A stretch of 64,000 nt of DNA, taken from the NCBI RefSeq assembly GCF_900112305.1, contig NZ_FOKT01000009.1:62001-126000 (forward strand), given 5' to 3'. Below, in pieces: positions 17,384-25,646 of this stretch (position 1 is its first letter; every line of letters starts with the position of its first letter). Position numbers and translations under genes: made by a program. The notes under the pieces were generated by a model, which was not told the origin of the DNA, made no database searches, and saw only the letters and a program-made list of their open reading frames with translations. The stretch is from Microbulbifer thermotolerans (GTDB taxonomy: Bacteria; Pseudomonadota; Gammaproteobacteria; Pseudomonadales; Cellvibrionaceae).

Positions 17384-18403
17384 CTAGCCCCGATATTTTT
17401 CCCGGTAGGCCCCCGGCGCCAGGCCGGTCCACTTCTTGAACGCGCGGTTGAAGGCGCTCGGCTCGGAAAAGCCAAGGCGCTCCGCGATCTCCGCCACCGC
17501 CGTCTCGTGCTTTTTCAGCTGGTAGACCGCGATGTCCCGTCGCACCGAATCTTTGATGTCCTGCCAACTGTTACCCTCTTCCTTCAGGCGTCTCCGCAGT
17601 GTCTGTGGCGAGGTGTACAGGCGTGCGGCAACATCATCCAGAGAGAGATTCTCAATACCGTTTTGACCGGCGAGCATCCGGCGCACACGACCGGTGTAAC
17701 TGTTGTCGGATTTGTATTGGGTCAGCAGGCACTCGGGGGCGCGGGCGAGGAATTCGGCCAGCTGTTGTTCATCGCGTACCAGCGGCATTTGCAGGTAGCG
17801 GGTGCTAAATACCAGGCAGGTCTCGCGCTGGTGAAAATAGTGCCGGCAGGGAAACATATCGCTGTAATCTTCGTTGTAGTCCGGGGGCGGGAAGGCGAGG
17901 TGTACCCGCTCGAGAAGAATGGTGCGGTCGATCAGCCAGCTGAAAAAACGCAGCCAGATGACGGCCAGTGACTCCACGAAGATCTGGTTCGGCAGCTGCT
18001 TGAGATTGCCGTGATGGATCAGCAAACGCGCCTCCTCACCGTCTTCCACCAGCTTGATTTGCAGGTCGTCACTGACGATGGACACAAAGCGGCTGGAGCG
18101 CAGCAGTGCGCGGCGCAGGTTGGGACAACTCAGGCAGGCGTGGCCCATCATGGCGAAAGTGCCGGGTATCCAGGGGCGGGACAGGAAACCGCCGGACTCA
18201 TCGCCGAGCAGGTCCCACTCGCGGCGCAGCAGCTTCGCCACCTGTTCACGGCCGACACGGCTGTCGGGAATGTCCAATAGTGTGGGGTCAATGCCGCTGT
18301 CTAGTAATAGTTGGTCGCAGTCCAGTCCCGCGGCGCGGGCACCGGCCAGCTGGGCCCGCACCGCGGCGGCGAGCAGGCCTGGATCTGTGTCGAGGAACTC
18401 CAC
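17384..18403 (-). CDS. AraC-family transcriptional regulator with an arabinose-binding-like N-terminal domain
   Basis: 339 residues from the preferred GTG start at 18403, the usual size for regulators of the OruR/ArgR-like AraC subgroup; an in-frame ATG at 18532 would add 43 atypical residues. The N-terminal ~210 residues match the AraC_binding_2/arabinose-bd pattern (FGYMGHACLSC-like TFAMMGHACLSC, LPNQIFVESLAVIWLRFFSWL). The C-terminal helix-turn-helix pair includes LSLDDVAARLYTSPQTLRRRL and AVAEIAERLGFSEPSAFNRAFKKWTG. The target is unknown. It is transcribed away from a divergently oriented winged-helix gene, which may be part of its regulon. Confidence 0.88.
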   Translation of the reverse strand: MEFLDTDPGLLAAAVRAQLAGARAAGLDCDQLLLDSGIDPTLLDIPDSRVGREQVAKLLRREWDLLGDESGGFLSRPWIPGTFAMMGHACLSCPNLRRALLRSSRFVSIVSDDLQIKLVEDGEEARLLIHHGNLKQLPNQIFVESLAVIWLRFFSWLIDRTILLERVHLAFPPPDYNEDYSDMFPCRHYFHQRETCLVFSTRYLQMPLVRDEQQLAEFLARAPECLLTQYKSDNSYTGRVRRMLAGQNGIENLSLDDVAARLYTSPQTLRRRLKEEGNSWQDIKDSVRRDIAVYQLKKHETAVAEIAERLGFSEPSAFNRAFKKWTGLAPGAYREKYRG

Positions 18404-18761
18404 GGTTCTGTGTTCCTGGCCGGTTTCCAGATTGTCGCTTTGCACTGTCTCGGCCCTCTGTGTATCCGGAGTTCGGCACTTGAACGGAGCGCCATGGGGT
18501 TTGCATCGCGCGCTTATCCCCGCGCACGCCAATGGCGGCGCGCGGCCCGTTCTGCCGTCTGTGTGCCGTCATCGAAAGACTCCATTGCGGAAATCGTGGC
18601 GCCTCGATCTGCGCCGGTCTGTTTCCGCTGGTGTGAATACGGGATTATGCGGCGGAATCAGCAGTCTGTGCAAAGCTGCCGCGACAGTCAGATCTGGAGG
18701 CGTGGGGTGAGCGGCGCGGCGGCTTGTGGTAAAAGGGGGCAACGGGAGAGAGAAGAGTTCA
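18404..18761. other. Divergent intergenic region, ~360 bases
   Basis: Lies between the AraC regulator and the winged-helix gene. GC-rich; no inverted repeat strong enough to call an operator was found. Part may be coding if the AraC gene starts at 18532. Confidence 0.4.
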
Positions 18762-19088
18762 ATGACATCGACGCTAGAACAGCAACTGAATCACACCGTG
18801 TGCAGGCGGATGTTGATCGCCTACCTAATGGAAACCATGCCCAAACCCAACAACCCCGCTCTGGAAGCGGTCACCGGCTGGCCGCGGCGCACGGTGCAGG
18901 ACATCATTGCCAAGGGGCTACCGGGCCACGGTGTGCGGGTGGAGTTTGTGCAGGAGGGGGTGCGCAACAACGACGGCTATTACCGTTTGCTGGACTGGGG
19001 CTCCTTTGACCGCGCCTGGGTGCGTCAGCACCTGGAGGCAATTTGCACGGTACTCGAGGTTCCCCTGTCGGGCCTGCCGCAGCCTTAG
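18762..19088 (+). CDS. Small winged helix-turn-helix protein (HTH_43-like)
   Basis: 108 residues. The sequence matches the small family of stand-alone winged-helix proteins: RMLIAYLMETMPKPNNPALE (helix 1), VTGWPRRTVQDIIAKGLPG (the recognition region), then VRVEFVQEGVRNNDGYYRLLDWG (wing) and a final helix WVRQHLEAICTVLE. ATG 18762 is used because GGGAGAGAGAAGAG lies just upstream. It is probably a cytoplasmic DNA-binding protein, but the regulon is unknown. No other gene follows in the same direction. Confidence 0.75.
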   Translation: MTSTLEQQLNHTVCRRMLIAYLMETMPKPNNPALEAVTGWPRRTVQDIIAKGLPGHGVRVEFVQEGVRNNDGYYRLLDWGSFDRAWVRQHLEAICTVLEVPLSGLPQP

Positions 19089-19240
19089 GGGACCCCGATA
19101 CATCCTCCCCGTTTGCAAACAAGTACTTCGGGACTTGGCAAGAAGCCCAAAGAATTAGATGGCCACTGCCTGACCGCCGAAGCGACAGCAGCGCCTGCGC
19201 GATTGAACCAGAGGGGGCTGGCCCGGCAGCGGCCTCTGCG

Positions 19241-19609
19241 CTATCGCTGATCTTTTTGCAGCATTTTGTTGACCTTCTCCACCAGTGCCGGGTCAGACTT
19301 GAGACTGCCCGCTATCTGCTGATATTCCTCCTTGGTCAGCCCCGCGCTTCTGATCGCTTCGATCATCTTTCCCTGGGCTTCCCGGTTGATCGCCTCGGCT
19401 TCCTCGATATCCGCCGCGGCCTTGAGCTTGGGCGCGTACTCGCGACTGAGCTCAACGATGGCGCGATAGGCATTGGCAAACTGCTGCAGCTTGGGTTCGC
19501 TGTAAGAAACTTCCCGGGCAGCCGGTTGAGCGGTATCGGTTTGCGCCTGTGCCAGCGGCAGGGACAGCAACAGAGCGAGGATTGAGAGACAAATGGCTAG
19601 TGTTTTCAT
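19241..19609 (-). CDS. Secreted DUF4168-family protein
   Basis: 122 residues. ATG 19609 has GAGG 7 bases upstream and opens a clear signal peptide (MKTLAICLSILALLLSLPLAQA, cleaved near residue 22-23). The mature part is helical and charged with the DUF4168 pattern: YSEPKLQQFANAYRAIVEL, a central helix ending in EAQGKMIEAIRSAGLTKEEY, and a C-terminal DPALVEKVNKMLQ. The function of the family is not known; it is probably a small periplasmic helical protein. It stands alone in the minus direction. Confidence 0.82.
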   Translation of the reverse strand: MKTLAICLSILALLLSLPLAQAQTDTAQPAAREVSYSEPKLQQFANAYRAIVELSREYAPKLKAAADIEEAEAINREAQGKMIEAIRSAGLTKEEYQQIAGSLKSDPALVEKVNKMLQKDQR

Positions 19610-19813
19610 CGAGCACCTCGATAGATCGGGGGACGCTTTCGCTTCGGTGGAGGAGGATCCAGCGTCGCATTGGGGCGGTCCGGATTGTGACAAATACCGG
19701 GGCTACAACTTCTGACTTTCAGCGCTGCAAAAGTGAGGGGTTGTCCGCTCAGCGTAGACGTTTTGAGCGGCGTGTTGTGTGAATGCACGCCACCCTGTGA
19801 ATTTTTCCGGTCG

Positions 19814-20443
19814 TCAAAACAGGCCGAGAAACTTCCTGCGCCTTTTCAGTGAGCTTTCGCAGCTGGCCAGCTGCCGCCGGTAGGTCTGCGCGCGGGCGGA
19901 GACCTTGTGTGATACCGACTTGAGCCAGCCTTTGCTGCGAAACGTCCGCCGGTTAAATCCGCCGTGGCCTTCGTGGTAGGCGAGATACAAGTGGTAAGTG
20001 TCGTCGGGCCGTATGCTGCACTGGCGGGCACTGGTGTTGTTGTACCAGCCGACGAAGTCGATGGCATCGCCGAAGTCGTCCCGGTCGGCGCCGTAGTTGA
20101 AGGTGGCGCGTTGGTAGGTGCGCCAGGTTGAGTTCAGCGCCTGCGGATAGCCGTAGGCGTCGGAGGGGCGGGGGCCGGGAATAAAACCAAGAATCTTGGT
20201 GCGCGGCGGCCGGGCGTCGTGCACGAAGCGGGATTCCTGGTACAGGATCGCCATCATCGTGGGCACTGGAGAGTTCCACTTCTCCTCGGCCTCTTTGGCT
20301 TCGCGATACCAGCTCTTCTTCTCGCGGAAGATGGAGCAGATATCGTCGGGATTGCTGGGCGGGCTGGTGGCACAACCCGCGGCCAGTAGTGCGTGGAAAG
20401 TCAGCACAAGTAACGAGGTGCGTTTGTTATTGATTTTTCCCAT
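19814..20443 (-). CDS. Lipoprotein with a lytic transglycosylase-like (SLT) domain
   Basis: 209 residues. The N-terminus ends in the lipobox LAAGC (Cys ~24), so it is a membrane-attached lipoprotein. The body resembles lysozyme-like SLT domains: MAILYQESRFVHDARPP carries the putative catalytic Glu followed by Ser, as in the ES motif. SDAYGYPQALNSTW replaces the usual GLMQ segment, and YLAYHEGHGGFNRRTF is the late conserved stretch. Murein cleavage is therefore likely but the middle motifs are divergent. It begins 8 bases after the rpiA stop without its own strong ribosome site, so translation is probably coupled to rpiA. Confidence 0.78.
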   Translation of the reverse strand: MGKINNKRTSLLVLTFHALLAAGCATSPPSNPDDICSIFREKKSWYREAKEAEEKWNSPVPTMMAILYQESRFVHDARPPRTKILGFIPGPRPSDAYGYPQALNSTWRTYQRATFNYGADRDDFGDAIDFVGWYNNTSARQCSIRPDDTYHLYLAYHEGHGGFNRRTFRSKGWLKSVSHKVSARAQTYRRQLASCESSLKRRRKFLGLF

Positions 20444-20451
20444 GGCGGTAC

Positions 20452-21126
20452 TTAGTCGGCGGTAAACGTTTTGACTCCGGAAGCGGTGCCGAGCAGAAGC
20501 CTATCGGCGGGGCGCAGGGCGAAGATACCGTTGGTGACAACGCCGGTAATATTGTTAATCGCCTCTTCCAGGGCCTTGGGCTCGGTGATCTGCAGATTGT
20601 GCACATCGAGGATCACATTGCCATTGTCGGTGGTGACGCCCTGTCGGTAGACGGGATCTCCGCCGAGCTTGACCAGCTCCCGGGCCACCAGAGAGCGCGC
20701 CATGGGAATGACCTCCACCGGCAGCGGGAAGTTGCCGAGCACCGGCACCCATTTGCTTTCGTCGGCGATGCAGATGAACTCGTCGGCGCAGGTGGCGACG
20801 ATTTTTTCCCGCGTCAGCGCCGCACCGCCGCCCTTGATCAGTTGCAGGGCGGGGTTGGTCTCGTCCGCGCCGTCCACATAGAACTGGATTGCATCGACAC
20901 TGTTGAGATCGTAGACCGGAATACCGTGAGACTTGAGGCGTTCCGCGGAGGCCTCGGAGCTGGCCACGGTGCCGTCGAAGCGGCCGGCGATTTCCGCCAG
21001 ATAGTCGATAAAAAAGTTGGCTGTGGAGCCGGTGCCCACGCCGACGATGGCGTCGGCCTCCAGTTTGGGGGCGATGTAGTCGATGGCGGCGCGGGCCGTG
21101 GCTTTCTTCAGTTCGTCCTGAGTCAT
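20452..21126 (-). CDS. rpiA: Ribose-5-phosphate isomerase A
   Basis: 224 residues (E. coli 219). Interconverts ribose 5-phosphate and ribulose 5-phosphate in the pentose phosphate pathway, cytoplasmic. Key motifs are [13 protein letters not shown] (phosphate loop, ~28-40), the YVDGADE motif with the catalytic acid region (~82-88), and [16 protein letters not shown] (~94-109). The chosen ATG 21126 gives the standard N-terminus [11 protein letters not shown]; the frame is open 58 codons further upstream but those residues do not fit. It is divergent from ilvA, the same arrangement as in Pseudomonas. Confidence 0.97.
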   Translation of the reverse strand: MTQDELKKATARAAIDYIAPKLEADAIVGVGTGSTANFFIDYLAEIAGRFDGTVASSEASAERLKSHGIPVYDLNSVDAIQFYVDGADETNPALQLIKGGGAALTREKIVATCADEFICIADESKWVPVLGNFPLPVEVIPMARSLVARELVKLGGDPVYRQGVTTDNGNVILDVHNLQITEPKALEEAINNITGVVTNGIFALRPADRLLLGTASGVKTFTAD

Positions 21127-21329
21127 GCTGTGGGAAGTTTCCTGTGCAATTTTTTGTTTTCTGCCGCCGTATCGGCGAGAAAATTTCGCGCAAAAACGGC
21201 TTTTGGGTGGTAAATATGTTGGCGTAGGATTAGACTTGCGTGCCAGTGTAGCGCGTATCCCAGCCTTGCAATAAGTGCATACTGAAAGCTGCCCGCGCAC
21301 AGAAATTATGTTCCGCTACTGCCGCCGCT

Positions 21330-22844
21330 ATGCCCAAGTCCTATATCAAGCGCATTTTAGACGCGCGTATTTACGATGTCGCCACCGAGACGCCTCTGGA
21401 GCAGATGCGCCAGCTGTCCTACCGCTTCAACAACCGCATCTTGTTGAAGCGCGAGGACCTGCAGCCGGTGTTCTCCTTCAAAGTGCGCGGCGCCTACAAC
21501 AAGCTGTTGCAGCTGCCCGGTGAGCAGCGCGCCCGCGGTGTTATCGCCGCTTCCGCCGGCAACCACGCCCAGGGGCTGGCACTGGGCGCGGCGCAGCTCG
21601 GCGTGCGGGCAACCATCGTAATGCCGAAAACCACACCGCAGATCAAGGTGAACGCTGTGCGCATGCGCGGTGCCGAGGTGGTACTGTACGGCGATACCTT
21701 CGATGAAGCGGCGGCTCACGCGAAAATCCTGGTGGAGGAGCGGGGCCTGACCTTTGTGCACCCTTATGATGACCCAGATGTCATTGCCGGTCAGGGCACT
21801 GTGGCGATGGAATTGCTGCGCCAGCATCCGGGCAATCTGGATGCGGTGTTCATCCCCGTAGGCGGCGGTGGCCTGGCCGCCGGCATGGCTGCCTACATCA
21901 AATATGTGCGGCCCGAGGTGAAAGTCTACGCAGTGGAGCCGGAAGATGCCGCCTGCCTGAATGCGGCGCTGGAAGCGGGCCAGCGGGTGCGCTTGCCGCA
22001 GGTAGGGCTGTTTGCGGACGGTGTCGCTGTGGCACAGATCGGCGAGGAAACTTTTCGCGTGCTGCGAGAGACGGTGGACGGTGTCATTACCGTGACCACT
22101 GACGAAATATGCGCGGCCATTAAGGATATCTTTGAGGATACCCGCTCCATCGCCGAGCCCGCCGGTGCCGTGGGTTTGGCGGGGCTGAAAAAGTACGCCG
22201 AGGAGACCGGCAGCCGCAATGCCGCGCTGGCAACGGTGTGCAGCGGCGCCAATACCAATTTCGACCGCCTGCGCTATATCAGTGAGCGCACGGAGATCGG
22301 TGAAAAGCGCGAGGCGGTGCTGGCGGTAACGATTCCCGAGCGCCCCGGTAGCTATTTGCAGTTCTGCCGCGACCTGGGTGACCGCGCCATTACCGAATTC
22401 AATTACCGCTACGCCAACAGCGGTGAGGCGCATATCTTTGTCGGCCTCCAGGTGGCCACCGACACCGATCGGCACCAGCTGGTGGAGCGCTTGCAGGCCA
22501 GTGGCTACCGCGTGTCAGACCTGACCGAAAACGAGATGGCCAAATTGCATATTCGCCATTTGGTAGGGGGCCGCGCCCCAGGGTTGACCGACGAGGTGGT
22601 CTATCGCTTCGAATTTCCCGAGCGGCCCGGTGCCCTGCGCAAGTTCCTGGAACAGCTGGCCGGGCGCTGGAACATCACGCTCTTCCACTACCGCAACCAC
22701 GGTGCCGCCTACGGGCGTGTGCTGGCTGGAATGCAGGTGGCGCCGGAGGAGCGCGGGCAGCTGATGGCGCTTCTGAACCAGTTGCAGTTCCCCTTTTGGG
22801 ACGAGACCGATAACCCCGCCTACCGGTTTTTCCTGGCGAGCTGA
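21330..22844 (+). CDS. ilvA: Threonine ammonia-lyase, biosynthetic
   Basis: 504 residues. PLP enzyme converting threonine to 2-oxobutanoate, the first step of isoleucine synthesis. The PLP lysine is Lys51 in FSFKVRGAYNK. SAGNHAQG binds the substrate carboxylate, and GGGGLAAGMA (~176-185) is the phosphate-binding Gly loop. Two C-terminal ACT-like regulatory domains (AVLAVTIPERPGSYLQFC and VYRFEFPERPGALRKFLE) show the long, isoleucine-inhibited form. ATG 21330 gives the normal N-terminus. The pathway partner ilvD is elsewhere in this window. Divergent from rpiA. Confidence 0.97.
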   Translation: MPKSYIKRILDARIYDVATETPLEQMRQLSYRFNNRILLKREDLQPVFSFKVRGAYNKLLQLPGEQRARGVIAASAGNHAQGLALGAAQLGVRATIVMPKTTPQIKVNAVRMRGAEVVLYGDTFDEAAAHAKILVEERGLTFVHPYDDPDVIAGQGTVAMELLRQHPGNLDAVFIPVGGGGLAAGMAAYIKYVRPEVKVYAVEPEDAACLNAALEAGQRVRLPQVGLFADGVAVAQIGEETFRVLRETVDGVITVTTDEICAAIKDIFEDTRSIAEPAGAVGLAGLKKYAEETGSRNAALATVCSGANTNFDRLRYISERTEIGEKREAVLAVTIPERPGSYLQFCRDLGDRAITEFNYRYANSGEAHIFVGLQVATDTDRHQLVERLQASGYRVSDLTENEMAKLHIRHLVGGRAPGLTDEVVYRFEFPERPGALRKFLEQLAGRWNITLFHYRNHGAAYGRVLAGMQVAPEERGQLMALLNQLQFPFWDETDNPAYRFFLAS

Positions 22845-23082
22845 AGTGTCCGCGATTGTGGGGCCGGGGCAGGCCGGACCCACTGCGGAGTTCTTGTCTA
22901 ACTATTTCGCGTGGAAATGCGATACACCTCACAAAAAGTGCCCCGAGGCCGTTTACTATTTCGCCGGTACTCGAGTATCTTCAATTCCCGTTGAACTTTT
23001 GCGCCGAGCTGAGTCTAATCCGGGGCAGAACGCTTAAAACAAGGTTCAAAACAAAAACAAGTGATCGTACAGGATGGTTCCC

Positions 23083-23220
23083 ATGAAATCCGATGCACTG
23101 ACAATCGCCGTGATTGTCTTTGTTGCGGGCGTGTTGCTGAGTAGCACCGGTTTGACCGAGGTTTTCGCCTCGGATCCGGAGCCGCCAGCAGCACTGCAGC
23201 AGGGGGTGGTGACTCGCTGA
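23083..23220 (+). CDS. 45-residue putative single-span membrane protein
   Basis: ATG 23083 with AGGA 9 bases upstream opens 45 codons ending in TGA at 23218-23220. The product starts MKSDALTIAVIVFVAGVLLSS, a strong hydrophobic helix at about residues 6-22, followed by a short acidic, Pro-rich tail (ASDPEPPAALQQ). No family is recognised. The frame, ribosome site, hydrophobic profile and an immediately following hairpin terminator together support a real small gene. Its promoter would lie in the 240 bases after ilvA. Confidence 0.6.
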   Translation: MKSDALTIAVIVFVAGVLLSSTGLTEVFASDPEPPAALQQGVVTR

Positions 23221-23232
23221 GTGCTCCGCTTC

Positions 23233-23286
23233 CACGCAAATGAAAAAGGCCGAACGCTTCCGCGTCCGGCCTTTTTCATTTGCGTG
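23233..23286. terminator. Long bidirectional terminator hairpin
   Basis: Two 25-base arms (23233-23257 and 23262-23286) pair with a single mismatch around a TTCC loop. The inner part (AAAAAGGCCG...CGGCCTTTTT) is a standard intrinsic terminator usable in both directions. It serves the small membrane-protein gene on the plus strand and fau on the minus strand. The arms are much longer than termination needs. Confidence 0.85.
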
Positions 23287-23291
23287 TCTTG

Positions 23292-23885
23292 TTAACGACA
23301 GCGGTAAATACGCTTTTCTGTCACCACCGCATCCAGAGGAATATCCCAGCTATCCGTGGGCAGGTCGGGTATACACTGCAGCTGGTGCGCCGCTCCGACC
23401 AGTACCGGCCCCGCACCGCGCAGCAGATGTTTGAAGGCAAATGTGCGGTCGTAGAAACCGGCCCCCATGCCGAGCCGGGCGCCGCCGGGGCTGAAGGCCA
23501 CCAGGGGAACCAACACCAGGTCGAGCCGCCGGGGCGACAGGCTGTGTCCGCGCAGAGGCTCAGGAATGCGGTAGCGGTTGCGGAAGCTCAGGGGGCCGCC
23601 GTGCCAACGGCGGAAGCGCAAATGCGGATGTGGTTCCGCGGGTAACACCGGCAGATAGAAATATTTGTGCGGGAAGCGCTCCTGGAGCCAGCGGATATCC
23701 AGCTCTCCGTCCATGGGCCAGTAAATACCGATATGCCGGGCACATTGCAGCAAGGGGCTGCGGATCAGCCGGTTGACTGCCGCGCGACCGTGCAGGCGCT
23801 GCTGGTAAGGGGAGAGGCTGCGTCTGGCGCTGCGCATGTGGCGGCGCAGCTCGGCCTTTTCAGATCGGGCTTGATTCTCGGACAT
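23292..23885 (-). CDS. fau: 5-formyltetrahydrofolate cyclo-ligase
   Basis: 197 residues. Converts 5-formyl-THF plus ATP to 5,10-methenyl-THF in the cytoplasm. Family features are the basic N-terminus KAELRRHMRSARRSLS (~9-24), YWPMDGELDIRWL, and the ATP and substrate motif FSPGGARLGMGAGFYDRTF (~132-150, the normal GxRLGxGxGYYDR with Phe for Tyr), plus the C-terminal IPLDAVVTEKRIY. ATG 23885 (MSENQARSEK) gives the usual size; an upstream in-frame start would run into 6S RNA. The gene lies directly downstream of ssrS as in most gammaproteobacteria, where the two are co-transcribed. Confidence 0.93.
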   Translation of the reverse strand: MSENQARSEKAELRRHMRSARRSLSPYQQRLHGRAAVNRLIRSPLLQCARHIGIYWPMDGELDIRWLQERFPHKYFYLPVLPAEPHPHLRFRRWHGGPLSFRNRYRIPEPLRGHSLSPRRLDLVLVPLVAFSPGGARLGMGAGFYDRTFAFKHLLRGAGPVLVGAAHQLQCIPDLPTDSWDIPLDAVVTEKRIYRCR

Positions 23886-23902
23886 CTTTGGGAAGTGGAG
23901 AA

Positions 23903-24085
23903 AATAGGGAACCCCGAGTGTGCGGCTGAAGACGTGGCCTTGAACCGTGAAGTTCAAGGTGGTGGTGTCCGGGATACATTAGGCTTTCCGCTACGTGGCG
24001 GACCTGCACACCAGCATCCGCTGGAAACCACCTGGGCAAGATTATCGGCTCGAGGACATAGTCAACTGGCCAACACCCCAGGGCA
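23903..24085 (-). ncRNA. ssrS: 6S RNA
   Basis: About 183 bases between zapA and fau, the standard location. On the minus strand the terminal stem pairs CCCTGGGGTGTT (5', from 24083) with ACACTCGGGGTT (3', ~23922-23911). The conserved CTCGAGCCGATA matches the TGAGCCGATA block of E. coli 6S RNA, and ACCTTGAACTTCACGGTTCAAGG matches its ACCTTGAACCAAGGGTTCAAGG hairpin on the 3' side. A TATAAT lies 6-7 bases before the start. 6S RNA binds sigma70 RNA polymerase and lowers transcription in stationary phase. Ends are estimated to within a few bases. Confidence 0.92.
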
Positions 24086-24090
24086 AGGAA

Positions 24091-24120
24091 ATTATAACGC
24101 GGCGGGACAGAAAAGGCTAA
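24091..24120 (-). promoter_or_regulatory. Promoter of 6S RNA
   Basis: Perfect -10 TATAAT (24096-24091) with a poor -35 candidate TTAGCC 18 bases upstream (24120-24115). Start of transcription is expected near 24085-24084. Confidence 0.65.
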
Positions 24121-24391
24121 AGAACCTCTGATGAGATGAGTTCCTGCCAGTAAAAGTACTTTGAGGTCTGAAGAGCGGCTCGCGGGATGGAAATTTGAAA
24201 CCGTTGGATAGCGGGATGTGTCCGCGGAGATACAGCACTGATACGGAGGCATCCGAGCAATGGCGGGGTGACTGTCACGTTACAGCGCGGTCTTCCCGCC
24301 CGCTACCGAAGCTTCATTTGGCCCCGGTAGCAGGTTGATCGTTGATAGGCGGTTTATTAACGCGTGAACTGGTATTGGCGATTGGGGGGTG

Positions 24392-24712
24392 TCAGGAGTC
24401 GGTAGTATCCAGTTCGCCCAGTGCCGACTGCACTTTTTCCTGGAGCCGGTCCAGCATTTCCTGCTCCAGCGGCACCCGGGTGAGTTCGGCTTTGGCCTGG
24501 ATAAGCTCGTGGGCAATATTAAGCGCGGCCATCACGGCGATGCGCTCGAGGCCGATCACCGAGCCGCTGGCGCGAATACGCGCCATGCGTTCGTGCAGGA
24601 GGCGTGCGGAAGCCTGCAGCTCCGCGCGTTCCTCTTCGCGGCAGGAAACTCGGTACTCTTTATCGAGTATGGAGACGGTGACCGTTTCGGCGGTCGCAGC
24701 TGAATCACCCAT
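24392..24712 (-). CDS. zapA: Cell division protein ZapA
   Basis: 106 residues. Cytoplasmic protein that bundles and stabilises FtsZ filaments. It starts with a beta-rich domain VTVSILDKEYRVSC (~11-24), then LLHERMARIRASGSVIGLERIAVMAALNIAHELI (the conserved helix, ~38-72) and a C-terminal coiled coil (LEQEMLDRLQEKVQSAL). Its ATG overlaps the stop of the upstream coiled-coil gene by one base (TGATG), so they are translationally coupled. The 270 bases between zapA and 6S RNA hold nothing recognised. Confidence 0.93.
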   Translation of the reverse strand: MGDSAATAETVTVSILDKEYRVSCREEERAELQASARLLHERMARIRASGSVIGLERIAVMAALNIAHELIQAKAELTRVPLEQEMLDRLQEKVQSALGELDTTDS

Positions 24713-24915
24713 CAGGAATCTTGCGCTAGCCCCTTGAGCCGGTTGATCATGGCCTCAACCCGTGAGCGGGCGGCCTCGTTGTTTTTTATCAGACGCTGGC
24801 GCTCGCGCTGCCAGTCGGCTTCCTGCCGACGCAGCTCGCGGTTGTCCTTCGCCAGCTGCTGGCAGCGGGCGATCAGGGAATCCACGGTGCTTTCTAATGC
24901 TTGCAGCTTGTTCAT
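24712..24915 (-). CDS. TIGR02449-type small coiled-coil protein (ZapB-like)
   Basis: 67 residues, almost entirely one heptad-repeat helix (LQALESTVDSLIARCQQLA ... RSRVEAMINRLKGLAQ). The position directly upstream of and overlapping zapA, and the small size, match the TIGR02449 family found in this place in Pseudomonas and relatives. ZapB is a similar short coiled coil acting with ZapA at the division ring, so a divisome role is a reasonable inference, but this is not ZapB itself by sequence. Confidence 0.85.
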   Translation of the reverse strand: MNKLQALESTVDSLIARCQQLAKDNRELRRQEADWQRERQRLIKNNEAARSRVEAMINRLKGLAQDS

Positions 24916-25097
24916 AATTCCTTGTGTAAACGGCGGCTGGCATCGTTACGGACTGCGTAAGCCGGGCTATTCCGCTACTATATTGCCGGCGTTTGGACGG
25001 GTCAATTGTCCCGTCCGGGCAGCGAATCACAAATTTTGTCCCTCCGAATTTCGCTGGGCAAAGTCTGACCACATTGAAACGATATTGAGCGGTAATT

Positions 25098-25646
25098 ATG
25101 ACGCGTGCAGCGATAGAATTTGAAACCCTCGCCAATGCCATACTCGCCGCCGGCGGCGAAGCCGACCCCAGCGAACTGCACGGATTTGTCTGCGGTGTTC
25201 TGGCCGCCGGCACAACACCGGATAAAAGCCGCTGGCAAAAGGAATTGGGCGCGTTGCTCGAACTGGATGCGGTACCCGCCGACTTGAACCGGGATTTCCT
25301 GCAGTTAGCGCAGGAGAGTGAGTTGCGGCTGCAGGACAGTGATTTCGATTTTCAATTGCTGCTCAGCGAGGACGAAGACATCGGCGCCCGAACTCTGGCT
25401 CTGGGTCACTGGTGTCAGGGCTTCCTGCACGGATTCGGTGTGGGCGCACACCGAGGCGAGCTGCAGCCCACCAGCAAGGAAGCGCTGCGGGACATCGGCG
25501 CCATCGCACAGGTGGACGCCGAGGGCGCCGAGCAGACCGAGGAGGCGGAAAACCAGTTGCTGGAACTGCAGGAATATGTGCGCGTGGCGGTATTGAATAT
25601 ATTCACCGAGGTGCGCGGAAAAAAAACCGGTCCCACAGTGCACTGA
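25098..25646 (+). CDS. ygfB: UPF0149 / YgfB-family protein
   Basis: 182 residues. Helical UPF0149 protein with the family stretches SELHGFVCGVLAAG (~25-38) and LALGHWCQGFLHGFGVG (~100-116), and the acidic end ENQLLELQEYVRVAVLNIF. In Pseudomonas YgfB modulates the expression of a peptidoglycan amidase regulator; whether that applies here is unknown. It is the first gene of the ygfB-pepP-ubiH-ubiI operon, and its TGA overlaps the pepP ATG by one base. Confidence 0.92.
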   Translation: MTRAAIEFETLANAILAAGGEADPSELHGFVCGVLAAGTTPDKSRWQKELGALLELDAVPADLNRDFLQLAQESELRLQDSDFDFQLLLSEDEDIGARTLALGHWCQGFLHGFGVGAHRGELQPTSKEALRDIGAIAQVDAEGAEQTEEAENQLLELQEYVRVAVLNIFTEVRGKKTGPTVH

